Below are positions 36,130-45,692 of a stretch of DNA of 64,000 nucleotides, piece by piece. The stretch spans positions 1-64,000 of the forward strand of contig NZ_MRTH01000022.1 of the NCBI RefSeq assembly GCF_001956045.1. Direction: 5' to 3'. Source of the DNA: Paenibacillus sp. FSL H7-0331 (GTDB taxonomy: Bacteria > Bacillota > Bacilli > Paenibacillales > NBRC-103111). Positions within the stretch are counted from its first letter, which is position 1. Every line of letters starts with the position of its first letter. The translations under genes were made by a program, and so were the position numbers. The notes under the pieces are model-generated. The model searched no databases. It was not told the origin of the DNA and saw nothing but the letters and a program-made list of their open reading frames with translations.

Positions 36130-36921
36130 ATGGACATCATTCGGAGTTCGCCTGGCATGCGGCAAACTGTACGGGCTTTTCTTGCAGTCGTGTTATTTAC
36201 AGCAGTGATATTAACGGCATTGTCCATATACAGTCCAACTGTATTGGCCGCGTCCAGCTGGAGGATGGGCGCTGGCGGGGTCGACGATCCGGCGGCTCTC
36301 GGCTTTGAACCGTTCGGGATGGACGTCGATCCCGTAAACGGCTACTTGTTCGTAACGGATGCAGTCAATAACGCTGTAAAAATATTTGACTTGGATGGGA
36401 ACGCTACAGGGATGACGTTAACTGCCTCAGGTGGTTTCACGAGTCTCCTAACCGTTAAATTCGACGGCGCAGGGCATATCTATGTAACGGATAAGTGGTA
36501 CTTTTACCGATTTGACGTCACCTTCTTGAGCGGTGCCTACACGTTTAGCAATATGATCAAATGGGACGGCAATAGCGCCTCCCCTTCGGTAGGCAGACTT
36601 AGTTTCCCTCAGGGAATTGCCGTGTACGGCAACGATCTGTACATCGCGGATACGAATGCCAACCGCGTACTCAAATTCGATGCGTCCACCTTCAGTGCAA
36701 TGAGCAATCCGGTGGTATGGTCGGGCGATCTGGACCCGGATACGGCCGTAGACGCGACAATCAATCGCCCTTTTGGTATAGCCGCGGACAGCTCCGGCGT
36801 CTACATCGGTAATAATGCGAACTCAAGCACATACGGAAAAATTATCAAATTGAAGAGGGACGGGAACGCGTTGATCAAAACGATCACTTCTCCTAGAGGG
36901 TTCGGTCTGCACTCCGCCTAA
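36130..36921 (+). CDS. Secreted NHL-repeat protein, apparently 3'-truncated
   Basis: ATG at 36130 behind AGAGGAGAGATATTC; 263 residues. Signal peptide with hydrophobic core AFLAVVLFTAVILTALSIYSP and likely cleavage after VLAA. The mature part has NHL/propeller blades: EPFGMDVDPVNGYLFVTDAVNNAVKIFDLDG, FPQGIAVYGNDLYIADTNANRVLKFD, RPFGIAADSSGVYIGNN. Only about five blades are present, and the frame stops after RGFGLHSA exactly where another gene's coding frame, itself without a start, begins. I read this as a protein cut by a deletion. Confidence 0.75.
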   Translation: MDIIRSSPGMRQTVRAFLAVVLFTAVILTALSIYSPTVLAASSWRMGAGGVDDPAALGFEPFGMDVDPVNGYLFVTDAVNNAVKIFDLDGNATGMTLTASGGFTSLLTVKFDGAGHIYVTDKWYFYRFDVTFLSGAYTFSNMIKWDGNSASPSVGRLSFPQGIAVYGNDLYIADTNANRVLKFDASTFSAMSNPVVWSGDLDPDTAVDATINRPFGIAADSSGVYIGNNANSSTYGKIIKLKRDGNALIKTITSPRGFGLHSA

Positions 36922-38136
36922 ATGAAAATCAGAAAGAAGAGAAGAACATTAAGGAGAAAATAAGCGCAGATAAAAATGCTCTGCTAGGAGTAACTACTGA
37001 CATACACGACGACATCGATGTCATCGATTTTATCCATCAAAATGCTCAAACCGCTGTTGAAGCATTGGAGATGATATCTTTTTACGAAAACGAACAACCG
37101 TGGTATATTTGGCCATTCTTTAGCAACTTAAACAGATTGTCACTCTTGGTTGTTTTTTTTCACGAACAGAAAAAGCTGCCACAGCAAAGTGCTTCCTTTT
37201 ATGAAAAGTTTGCTTCCTCAATATCGTAAATCGACTACTTCTATCGTTTTTGATATTGATCACATAGTAGACATGTTTTCCGAATTTGCAAATGACATGA
37301 TGGCCAATGGGCAGGTTATTTTTTCAGAGCATACGATCAAAAATCACTCTGTATTTAAACATAAATGGAATGAGGAAGAAATTGATTGGTCCGAAATGTT
37401 GTCTTTTCCTTTCATTGTTCAAAGAGGGAAATGGTATGAGTTTCAAACTCTGGCCTTTCAAGCGTATTTGTCGTTGAAACACTTTCTTAAGCAAAAGGAG
37501 GAGGGAAATACCGTTTTCTATACCGACTTCCTAAAGTTACGCGGTGCATTTTTAAATATCGAGCATGACATTTGGTTATTATGTTCTGAGTTGGATCTTC
37601 AACATTTTAATCAAAGTTACCTTATCCCCATTTTGAAGAAATACGTCAATGCAGTCGATGCAACCAACCCGAGAACCTTATGCGCTTCAACATTAAGGGT
37701 TCTTGAACTAACTTTGAATTTTAGAATATCTGAGGACACGTATTTTCCAGATGCTTCAGGATCGTGTTGCGATGGATTGGTCAGCACTGCGCTAGAGTTT
37801 ATAGGTCATGACTTGTTGGACATTGAACTTCATATGAATTGTTCTGAAGTAGGAGATGAGAGCAAGCGCTCGAAATTGTTGTGTTTAGGCCAGTTGATTA
37901 TCCAAGCAGACTCACTGGGTTACAATAAGGATGAATATGTACTGGACCTAGTAGAACACGGCTCAAATCCGGAACTGTTGGAAATACTTGAAGCTCTAGG
38001 CGTATGTGAGTTTCTGTGGCGTTCATATTATCAAGTGTTGAGATTAGTAGAAAAGGCTGTTTCAAATAATTATACATCTCGTCTTGATTCTTATAGCGAA
38101 GATCCAAAGGTCCGTAGATTTGTCACGACAGATTGA
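36897..38136 (+). pseudogene. Partner gene of the nuclease operon, 5'-truncated and frameshifted
   Basis: A coding-like frame without start codon runs from about 36897 to a stop near 37230 (…DVIDFIHQNAQTAVEALEMI…, …NLNRLSLLVVFFHEQKK…). The reading then continues in the +1 frame (open from 37150) with STTSIVFDIDHIVDMF to the stop at 38136. Joined, they make about 400 residues of a mainly helical, soluble protein that I do not recognise; Cys/His motifs are not evident. No start codon with a ribosome binding site is present, and the 5' end abuts the truncated NHL gene. The 3' part alone (from ATG 37201) might still be translated. It ends 18 bases before the nuclease gene, implying one operon. 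Confidence 0.6.
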
Positions 38137-38154
38137 AATGGGGTGAGGAAAGAT

Positions 38155-39822
38155 ATGAGATTTCCGGACAGCTCAGGTTTACTACTTTCCATTGTCGATA
38201 GTTATATTAGGGACGAAGAAATGATGGTGCAATGCACTGATAGCTATAGTTACCCTTTTAACAATTTTGTACAGAATGCCCAAAAAAGGAATCTGAATTC
38301 TCTAGATATTGAGGATTGTCTGCAAGTTCCCAGACTGTATATTATCGCCGGTCATAAAAACAAAGTTAATCAAGTAGAGCAAGTCTGGAGATCCAGGGTA
38401 AAGCAAGCATTTGACCAGCTTTTAAAAAGCGAACGGATCCTGAAAAAAATACAGGATAAGGTTAACGCAACAACAAATCATTATTGTCTGGAGTCAATGC
38501 ACTGGTTGTACCTATCAGAATTAATGACCGCTGATCATGCATACTATCCAAGAGAGATAAAATATACAATCGAGGACGGGAATCTAGTTATTTTGATTTT
38601 TTATTGGACAGCTGATCCAAACGAGAATCCGTTAGATGAAGTTGAGCAGACTATCAATTTTTGGATGGATCGAGAACAGCCAAACTTAAAGGGAAATCAG
38701 TGCCTTATACGCTCTTTTATTTTACGAAACATGATCGGTCGTAGGGTTTTGGCTGCATTCTCAGATAGGCAAGGAAACTGGGGGACGTTATTGGAAGGGG
38801 GGATTTTTTTACCGCTAGCAGATGATTTTGAATACGGATTATCTAAATTGAGCCGTATGCATATTGGTCAATGGACTATAGGAGAAGTTGAGGAAATATT
38901 GTTAAATCCTATTTATGCTTTTGGATATTATTATGAACACATTGATTTAATAAGCGAATGGTTCTATGTGCTTCTTTATGAGTTGGCTACAACTGATGAG
39001 AACAAATTGGAAGGCGTTAACCTGGAACATGTGTATCGACGTTTTTGTGAATATTTAGGAAAACATATTTGTCCATATACTTTAATTGAACAAAAAATAA
39101 TAGAGATTAATCAATTTATACAAGTGCTTGAAAAAAAATTAGATGCAATAAGAAGTTACTTAAAAGGTGAAGAGGAAACAGGGGTTTCTAAAAATATACT
39201 GTTTATGATGAGGAATCGACACGCCTACCTCCCGGTGGTTCATCGTTTTATTCGCAATAATACTGGCTTGGATATAAATTATACGTCTAATTCTATCACC
39301 TTTGATTACAATGTATGGAAATTTGCTCTTGAACACTTGGAATATGCGACTGATTCTTATGAGAAAGGAAAGAAATTCGAAGAATTGGCACAGTATTTTC
39401 TACAAACCATTCCCGGCGTAAAAATCACTGGTGTCAGAGAAAAAAAAGGCGGACGGGCTGAAGTCGATATATATTGTTGTAATGTTTCGTACGACCACTT
39501 ACTTTGGAAGCTTGGCGCGTTGATCTTGATTGAATGTAAGAATCAAAAGAAAAAAGTAAAGGTTTCGGATATTCGAAACTTGGTATCAACAATGGAAACC
39601 AAAGGAATCAGTGGGGCAGTAATTTTTAGTAGAGCAGGTTTTTCATCGGTTGCTATAGAAGAAATTAAATATCAATTTTCAGGCGGTAAGATAATCATAC
39701 CTATTTCTCTTGAAGAATTAGCAAAAGTGAATGGGGAAAAAGAGATTTATGTGTATTTTCGAAAGAAGATAGAGGATCTCGAACAGGTCATGGAAGATGA
39801 TATTGGACAATTATATTTATAG
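38155..39822 (+). CDS. Large protein with C-terminal PD-(D/E)XK nuclease domain
   Basis: ATG at 38155 behind GTGAGGAAAGAT (a GTG at 38143 is in frame); 555 residues. Residues 1-~390 are of unknown fold, rich in Trp/Tyr and helices. The C-terminal domain has an Mrr/restriction-endonuclease-like core: helix KGKKFEELAQYFL, then GGRAEVD (E436, D438), a beta-hairpin, LILIECK (E460, K462), then VSDIRNLVSTMETKGISGAVIFSRAGFS and a final strand-helix IIIPISLEEL. This fits D-(x)n-E-x-K nucleases with a QxxxY-like distal helix region. Such domains attached to large unknown regions are common in restriction and anti-phage systems. Lower GC than the flanking housekeeping genes. Confidence 0.75.
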   Translation: MRFPDSSGLLLSIVDSYIRDEEMMVQCTDSYSYPFNNFVQNAQKRNLNSLDIEDCLQVPRLYIIAGHKNKVNQVEQVWRSRVKQAFDQLLKSERILKKIQDKVNATTNHYCLESMHWLYLSELMTADHAYYPREIKYTIEDGNLVILIFYWTADPNENPLDEVEQTINFWMDREQPNLKGNQCLIRSFILRNMIGRRVLAAFSDRQGNWGTLLEGGIFLPLADDFEYGLSKLSRMHIGQWTIGEVEEILLNPIYAFGYYYEHIDLISEWFYVLLYELATTDENKLEGVNLEHVYRRFCEYLGKHICPYTLIEQKIIEINQFIQVLEKKLDAIRSYLKGEEETGVSKNILFMMRNRHAYLPVVHRFIRNNTGLDINYTSNSITFDYNVWKFALEHLEYATDSYEKGKKFEELAQYFLQTIPGVKITGVREKKGGRAEVDIYCCNVSYDHLLWKLGALILIECKNQKKKVKVSDIRNLVSTMETKGISGAVIFSRAGFSSVAIEEIKYQFSGGKIIIPISLEELAKVNGEKEIYVYFRKKIEDLEQVMEDDIGQLYL

Positions 39823-40573
39823 ATATGTGAATCTATATTTTGATCCAGAATCATCTGATTTCCGCAAGAGATTCGCAAGCCCACATAACGTCGTTTCTTA
39901 TCCGACTAGCTCCCGCAATAAGTTTTCATTAGTCTGTTCGGACGTTTCGCGAGTTAGGGAGACGGTTACGTAATTATCGCGACGTGATCGGAAGGTAAGG
40001 GGCGTCAACGGCTAAGATTGCTTACAACCCTTCTAAAAACCGAATGTTGAAAACGAAGTTTCGAAATTTGCAGTCTTGAAGATCCAGCCGGACGATATCG
40101 TTCAATTGGTATTCGTTACGGAGTGGGTTTGGTTTTGCACTTCGCATTTCCTCATGGACAAGTTATGCGAACCAAAAGAGATATGCGAAGTAGAGGGGAG
40201 AGATTCGTATAACAATTGGATATACGGTTTCGTATAACTTTTACGAAAAACCAGGAGTCACTTGGAATAGTTTTGAAATCATCCAAATTCCTTGACACAG
40301 AAGGGTTTTTGAGCACTTTTGAGGGCTAGACTCACCTCTTTCCGGTTCGTATAACAAGGCATTCACACTGCGGAGTCTGGTGGCTCCTTTGTCTGCCCGA
40401 GGCATTTCAGGGGAGTTGATTCAAGCAGACAACTCTGCGACGCTAAGTCCGCAAGCGAACCCAGCGCTGCCGGGCTTTAAGCATCTCGGGATCGTGGATA
40501 CACAAACGTTATAGGAAATTGCTGCAAAGCCATTATAAGAACCTATTCAACCTATTAACTCGGAGGATCGTAG
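39823..40573. other. Long intergenic stretch with a repeat copy
   Basis: About 750 bases without a supportable gene. It contains several TTCGTATAAC words (for example near 40208, 40231, 40347) and one copy of the dispersed repeat at 40345-40520. A short open patch (about 40080-40120) could be a gene fossil but is too short to name. Confidence 0.45.
40345..40520 (+). repeat. Dispersed intergenic repeat, copy A (longest)
   Basis: Begins TTCGTATAACAAGGCATTCA, continues through CACTGCGG and TTTGTCTGCC, then CAAGCAGACAACTCTGCGAC and GCATCTCGGGATCGTGG. Diverged partial copies lie at 41045 and 41826. I believe I have seen similar intergenic sequences in other Paenibacillus genomes, but could not check. 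Confidence 0.55.
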
Positions 40574-41020
40574 ATGCGAATAGAAAACAAAGTTCAAGAA
40601 CAATACCCCAAATCTATTGGAGGATGGCTCATATTATATCTTGGGTTGATTATTGTTAGCACAGCTTTATATGTATGGGGATTAATCAGAGAGATACCAA
40701 TAATTTACAATACTTTTGAATACACTAATGGATCCGAACTCTTTATATCATTAGTACTACTTATGGGGACATTTATTAAATTGATTACTTCAATAATCAT
40801 ATTGATGATGTTTGTTTCGAAGAAGAGTAGTGCCGTTAAGATAATAATTCTACTTGAGTCATTTTGTATATTAATTAGATTGCTGGGTATAGGAAATATT
40901 ACAATGTATAATATTTTTCCGTCACAATACTTCGTTTCCGTACTTTTTATTGCGATTAGTTTAGTATGGATAATATATTTCAGAAGATCCAATAGAGTCA
41001 AAGAAACATTTATGATCTAA
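40574..41020 (+). CDS. DUF2569-type membrane protein
   Basis: ATG behind CGGAGGATCGTAG; 148 residues. It starts IGGWLILYLGLIIV, the characteristic beginning of DUF2569/YdgK-like proteins, and has four hydrophobic segments spaced over the length. Function unknown. AT-rich and flanked on both sides by copies of the dispersed repeat. Confidence 0.75.
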   Translation: MRIENKVQEQYPKSIGGWLILYLGLIIVSTALYVWGLIREIPIIYNTFEYTNGSELFISLVLLMGTFIKLITSIIILMMFVSKKSSAVKIIILLESFCILIRLLGIGNITMYNIFPSQYFVSVLFIAISLVWIIYFRRSNRVKETFMI

Positions 41021-41044
41021 TGACATGTTTGGAAGTAAGTCTAC

Positions 41045-41110
41045 GAAGGCAGCAACATCCTATAACACCGTATTTACGCTGCGGCCTGATGGCCTTGGTC
41101 TGCAAGAGGG
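41045..41110 (+). repeat. Dispersed intergenic repeat, copy B
   Basis: CCTATAACACCGTATTTACG, CTGCGGCC, GGCCTTGGTCTGC align with the first 60 bases of copy A. An ORF over it (41025-41315) is a by-product of the repeat. Confidence 0.5.
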
Positions 41111-41457
41111 ATTTCGAAAAAGTGTGATCAGTAAACAATGCTCACTGCCTAACCGCATCAAGGCCGGCCCTACGGACCTTAAGGCAATACGCAAGTTCGT
41201 TAAAAACATTATAGAACAACTTGATTCTCAAAATCTATTTTCAAACCAAAACTATAAAGAATATCAACACCTAGAATTGCATCAAAACCATAGGGTTCTT
41301 TTGTTAGTTCTCTAATTCCAGTAAATGGATGTTCAATTACTTGAAGGAAGCTCGGGCTTCTTTTGGATTCATATAATCTGATATAACTGACATCTCTTCA
41401 ACGAACATTAAAATAATTAAATAAATAAACTTTTATTTTTGAGGGGTGTCAGCAATC

Positions 41458-41811
41458 ATGAACAAGTACATAAAAGGGATATTACTAACATTTATATACA
41501 TATACTTTTTTGTTTTCTACACTGTTGCTCTTTATTTAATTACTAACTTGATATTAGTGGACTTCTTTAGAGCGAATAGTTCAACTGCAGATGAATTTTT
41601 AACATTTATAAAGCAAACAATCGTTTTTGCAGGCATTTTATCAATAATACTTATATTAATTATTCATTTATTATGGAGAAAGAAGAGAAAAGTATTTTAT
41701 GTAGTTAGTGTACTAACTTTAATATTATCGATGGTTGCTATATTTATATTAATTAATTCGGATATAGGTGGACCAGTAAGAATAAAAAAACAAATTTTCA
41801 GCTTAATGTGA
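41458..41811 (+). CDS. Small membrane protein, unknown
   Basis: ATG at 41458 behind GAGGGGTGTCAGCAATC; 117 residues. Three hydrophobic segments (LLTFIYIYFFVFYTVALYLIT, IVFAGILSIILILIIHLL, FYVVSVLTLILSMVAIFILI) and a short basic tail. No family recognised. It lies between two repeat copies and is very AT-rich like its neighbours. Confidence 0.65.
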   Translation: MNKYIKGILLTFIYIYFFVFYTVALYLITNLILVDFFRANSSTADEFLTFIKQTIVFAGILSIILILIIHLLWRKKRKVFYVVSVLTLILSMVAIFILINSDIGGPVRIKKQIFSLM

Positions 41812-41825
41812 GGAAGTGATTTATC

Positions 41826-41920
41826 CTTCAGATAACATCGTATTCCCACAGGGGGCGGCTACGCCGACCTAGGTCTGCAGATGTGGATTTAGCAGACAAC
41901 CCTGCATTGGCGAATATTTT
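41826..41920 (+). repeat. Dispersed intergenic repeat, copy C
   Basis: AGATAACATCGTATTCCC, GGGGGCGG, GACCTAGGTCTGC and TTAGCAGACAACCCTGC align with copy A in the same order with small indels. Confidence 0.45.
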
Positions 41921-41957
41921 CGGGGTTGATTATCAGTTTTTTACGGGGAGTGATTTT

Positions 41958-42704
41958 TTGCCATTTACATTTGCCCATCCATTATATTCATTTCCAATTA
42001 AATTTATAAAACCACGATATTTTAGTTTATCGGGACTTATTCTGGGAAGTATGTCTCCCGATTATGAGTATTTTATTGCACTAGAGCCATATCAAACCAT
42101 AGGGCATACACATAAAGGACTTCTTTTACAAGGGCTTCCCTTATGTGTAGTCATTTTATTCTTGCTGCACCTAATTAGGAAACCTCTAATATTACATCTG
42201 CCCTCTATGTTCCATATCGATGTGAAAGCCTACCAACTAATCAGATCCTTTGACTTTCGAGACATAAAAAATTGGATTGTGTTTTTACTGTCTGTTGTTA
42301 TTGGTTTCTATAGTCATATTTTTTTGGATGCATTCACTCATAAATCAGGTTATTTTGTCATGAATTATCCTCTTTTACAAAACATCTATTTTTCAGTTCC
42401 GTTATACAAGTTACTTCAACACATACTTTCTTTAATAGGTATGTTGGCTCAGATTTTACTAATCGTATGGTTATTAATTAAAACCCCTTTTTCCACAAAA
42501 AATTTCAGAGAAATAGGTCCGAAGAGAAAGATAATTTATTGGTTTATCGTACTTATAATAGCGATAGTCGTCGTTATTGCAAAGCTATACTTTGCTTCAA
42601 GCACAAATATATTAGGGATGATTATTGTCTCTTCAATATCAGGACTCTTTCTAGGACTAGTAGTAGCAAGTTTAATCTTTCGAAAGAGACTGCGATATAG
42701 ATAA
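41958..42704 (+). CDS. DUF4184-type membrane protein
   Basis: I place the start at TTG 41958 because GGGGAGTG lies 8 bases upstream and the product then begins LPFTFAHPLYSFPIKF, the conserved start of DUF4184 proteins (normally MPFTF.HP). The frame is open upstream only through repeat copy C. The 248 residues contain GSMSPDYEYF, HTHKGLLLQGLP, YSHIFLDAFTHKSGYF and several membrane segments; the His/Asp pattern resembles YdjM/PA2-phosphatase-like membrane hydrolases. Function not established. Confidence 0.8.
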   Translation: MPFTFAHPLYSFPIKFIKPRYFSLSGLILGSMSPDYEYFIALEPYQTIGHTHKGLLLQGLPLCVVILFLLHLIRKPLILHLPSMFHIDVKAYQLIRSFDFRDIKNWIVFLLSVVIGFYSHIFLDAFTHKSGYFVMNYPLLQNIYFSVPLYKLLQHILSLIGMLAQILLIVWLLIKTPFSTKNFREIGPKRKIIYWFIVLIIAIVVVIAKLYFASSTNILGMIIVSSISGLFLGLVVASLIFRKRLRYR

Positions 42705-42960
42705 GGGCTCCGTCTGTATATCTTCGTTTCCTCAATCGGTCAGTCTATGGCCTCCCCAAAGCTGATATTTGCTTCCATAATTTAACATTGTGTTCAATTG
42801 AAGCAGATATGTCTATACATCTTAACGTTATAAAGCATTTTAAATTTGGAGAAATGGTTCAGATTTGGTTTCTATTATAACCATACCCTATTCAACCGAT
42901 AAGGGAGCCAATATAATGAACTTAAAATAGGTATACCAAATCGGTTGGGGGTATACAGGC

Positions 42961-44400
42961 ATGAAGAAGCAGCGGCCAGATAACTATTTTCTAATATGTT
43001 TATTAAAATGACGCTGGTAACAACACTACTGGTGATGGTGCTTTCGCTGTTTTTTTACATCTATTTTAAAAGCTACAACAGTAAACTGATCAACCGGTCA
43101 AACGAAGAAATTATGCATCAGGTCATCTATAATGCCGAGCAGGTTCATACTTATGTCAGGAACTACGCGGTTACTTTATCCAATAATCTGGATGCGGTCA
43201 ATCTCATGAACAGACAGAATCTGTCCATTTACGAGCAGCTCAGCAGTATGAGGGCGCTTGATCTTATGCTGAAATCGAATCCGTATATAGGTTCGTTTTA
43301 TGTGTACAGCGGTCAGGAGGATATGTATTATATTATAGGCTCCAATCCGCTGATACGCCGGGGGAGTGATTTTGATCCTTGGGCGGCAACTATCCTGAAG
43401 AAGGGCAGCACCTTCCCTAAGCTTGCTCCTATCCCAAGAAGGATGCCTCTCAGCGAAACGAACCCGGAGCAGACCATTCTCAATCAATTGACCTTAGGAA
43501 GTTTCGATACGCTGGATAACAAAAGCTTCTGGTTCGTCAGCCGAAATGTTGGAGTGATGGCGCATACCGATCCAAAGCAATTTTTGACAAATGCCGCAGA
43601 AATCATTGTCGGATTTGCTTCTGATCGGATTCCCCCCGAATAAGAAAGAAGGCGAATGGCTGCACGAATATGGAATTACGTTGGACCCCGGTATGCCTGT
43701 CGCCGTTGCGGTGATGAAAATCGATCACTATAGCGAATTTTGCGAACGGTACAAGCAGTCCGATAGAGCGCTGCTCCGACATGCTCTCACTAACATCACC
43801 GGCGAAATTATGTCAGAGTTCCATACCTGAGAAGCGGTTGATTTGGATGAAGACGTTGTTGTATTGATCTTGAATACGGATGAGGAAGGCAAATTATCGG
43901 AGAATGGAAGGCTGGAACTATCCCGATCCCTGCATCAGGTGCTCGAAAGCTTTGAACGCTATTGTTCACTGACGGTATCGGTCTTCGTGAGCGAGGCGGC
44001 GATGAATCTCAGAGAATTACCCTACATATATAAGGATGCGTTGGATTTATCCAATGATCGGCTGAAATATGGACACCGATGCATGCTCTTTCGAGAGGAT
44101 CGGTTCGCAGATTCGCCGCAATCGTTCCCAATCGATCATCCGCTTGTTGAGCAACTGCTGGCTGCGATTAAGGAAGGGAAACAGGAATACAGTGGTTGGA
44201 GCAATTATGCGAGAGAAAAATCACAATTACACGGAAGAGAACAAGCGATTAGAGAAATTCGCTTCGGGACAGCTCAATCCAGTTTGGGTGGAAACCCTCA
44301 TGAATTTCCCTCCTGGATGGACGGAAGTGGATTGAATCCACTGATGCGCTACGGGAATCCATTCAGCAGTACTCGCAGCCATCAAGCAGATCGATGACAT
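42961..44400 (+). pseudogene. Decayed membrane AraC-type regulator
   Basis: ATG at 42961 behind GGGGGTATACAGGC starts KKQRPDNYFL, but one base is missing near 42993 and the frame resumes as MFIKMTLVTTLLVMVLSLFFYIYF (membrane segment). A second shift near 43630 joins DRIP to NKKEGEWLHEYG. An in-frame TGA at 43828 interrupts MSEFHT/EAVDLDEDVVVLILN. A third shift near 44230 leads to NYTEENKRLEKFASGQ. The C-terminal AraC DNA-binding domain is absent. Intact relatives are the sensor-regulators like the one at 23820. Confidence 0.8.
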
Positions 44401-44518
44401 GATGCGAACGATATGACCTTCCCCTTCGCCCAATAGCATATGCTTGGCACAGCGGAGGTCGTATGAATATTTTTGCTTATCGGGAGGGGAAGTAACACCT
44501 CCTGGCCTACGGGGATGA

Positions 44519-44767
44519 TCAATCTTTGAATTTAACCGCTGTGCCAGTACTCAGAAATTTATATGTATTTGGAATAAAAATAACCGAGAATCCTATAATA
44601 GCATCTGCGCCAGCTTTATATGCTTGCAATTGTAGTTTACGTGTTACATCACTCATTGATGATCCGTCTTGAGACAAAAATTTAACGTATCCTACTTCTC
44701 TACCCGGAAAATAATCGATTGTTGCTATCGGAATCAGATCACTATGCTCATAAATGTTTACTACCAA
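44519..44767 (-). CDS. YbjQ-like (UPF0145) domain protein
   Basis: TTG start at 44767 behind AAGGAGCTGATTATA; 82 residues. LQLQAYKAGADAIIGFSVIFIP and the closing STGTAVKF match the end of the YbjQ/heavy-metal-binding fold, whose members form pentamers. The protein is shorter than usual (about 105) at the N-terminus. A dyad lies in the region upstream. Confidence 0.65.
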   Translation of the reverse strand: MVVNIYEHSDLIPIATIDYFPGREVGYVKFLSQDGSSMSDVTRKLQLQAYKAGADAIIGFSVIFIPNTYKFLSTGTAVKFKD

Positions 44768-44812
44768 TATAATCAGCTCCTTTAGATATTCATCATCTAT
44801 TTAAAGAATCGG

Positions 44813-44829
44813 TTTTAATTGAATTAAAA
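44813..44829. promoter_or_regulatory. Dyad operator candidate
   Basis: TTTTAATT-G-AATTAAAA is a perfect inverted repeat (8-bp arms, 1-base centre) between the divergent YbjQ-like gene and the 22-residue ORF. Confidence 0.35.
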
Positions 44830-44863
44830 TCAATTGAATCAATAGCAAGGAGGTTTTTAAAAA

Positions 44864-44932
44864 ATGCAAAAATGGCAAGGTGTAATAAAAAATTCCCAAG
44901 CGTTAGCCTTGGTCGGAGGCGCTGGGAAATAA
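44864..44932 (+). CDS. 22-residue ORF with strong ribosome binding site
   Basis: AAGGAGGTTTTTAAAAA precedes ATG; product MQKWQGVIKNSQALALVGGAGK. Its 3' half is also a hairpin (TTCCCAAGCG / CGCTGGGAA). It may be a leader peptide or a phage fossil; the sequence is unfamiliar. Confidence 0.3.
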   Translation: MQKWQGVIKNSQALALVGGAGK

Positions 44933-44974
44933 CCGTTTCTATCAACCATTATAACACGGGGGATGGGATTATAC

Positions 44975-45424
44975 ATGGCAAAACAGATGCAAATTTCAAT
45001 GGCAATCTATCAGATTGATGAAGAAGCAACCAAGGACACAGTAGAGAAATACCAAGGTGATGCTCGTGAGTATCAAGTCACTGAGTACATCCCTCTTGAG
45101 CAATAGATAACGCCAAGCTACGAGTCGCGCTTTCACGGCAACACGAACACAGTCAGTTCTCCAGTCGAAAATATTGCTATTCAAAATATAGAAGAACAAG
45201 AGAATCACAGAAAGCACATTGAACGTGCAGAAAGGGCTATTAACCGTCTTGGCACCCGACACCAAAAGCTGATACGGGCACGCTTCATGGAGGACGATTA
45301 TGCTTCAGATACGGACGTAGCAGCAGAGCTTGGTTACAGTGATCGGCATTACCGCCGAATGAAGTCGTTGGCGATCTATAGATTGGCAGGTATACTTGGT
45401 TTGGTGGTGCTGAAGGATGATTAA
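44975..45424 (+). pseudogene. ArpU-type phage late-gene regulator with in-frame amber codon
   Basis: From ATG 44975 to TAA 45422-45424 is one 149-codon frame broken only by TAG at 45104-45106. The downstream part has the ArpU features: ITPSYESRFHGNTNTVSSPVENIAIQN, ERAINRLGTRHQKLIRARFMEDDY, and a C-terminal helix-turn-helix-like DVAAELGYSDRHYRRMK. Length and register fit an intact family member, so a single nonsense mutation is the simplest reading. ArpU proteins control late transcription in Gram-positive phages; other phage structural genes are not present. Confidence 0.75.
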
Positions 45425-45692
45425 ATAAAGGAATAAAAATGTATAGAAGGAAACGAAAAAGTTGAGTTTAGGAATGTATCTTGCCTCCAGACATAAGCCC
45501 ATTACAGTACATTAAAAAAACAATACGCTTTTTACAATAATACATTACAAACAGCCATGACCCATCATTAGCCTTCCATTTTCACGCTTATTCTACCAAC
45601 AATCGTACTTTATAAAGAACGAATTTTTGGTTATAATTAAAAATCTGGAGCGAGATGGTCCAAATCATACTTTTTTATGAAGGAGAACGTCC

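Noticed and set aside
41025..41315. 96-residue ORF
   Set aside because: Covers repeat copy B; no ribosome binding site and no protein-like composition.
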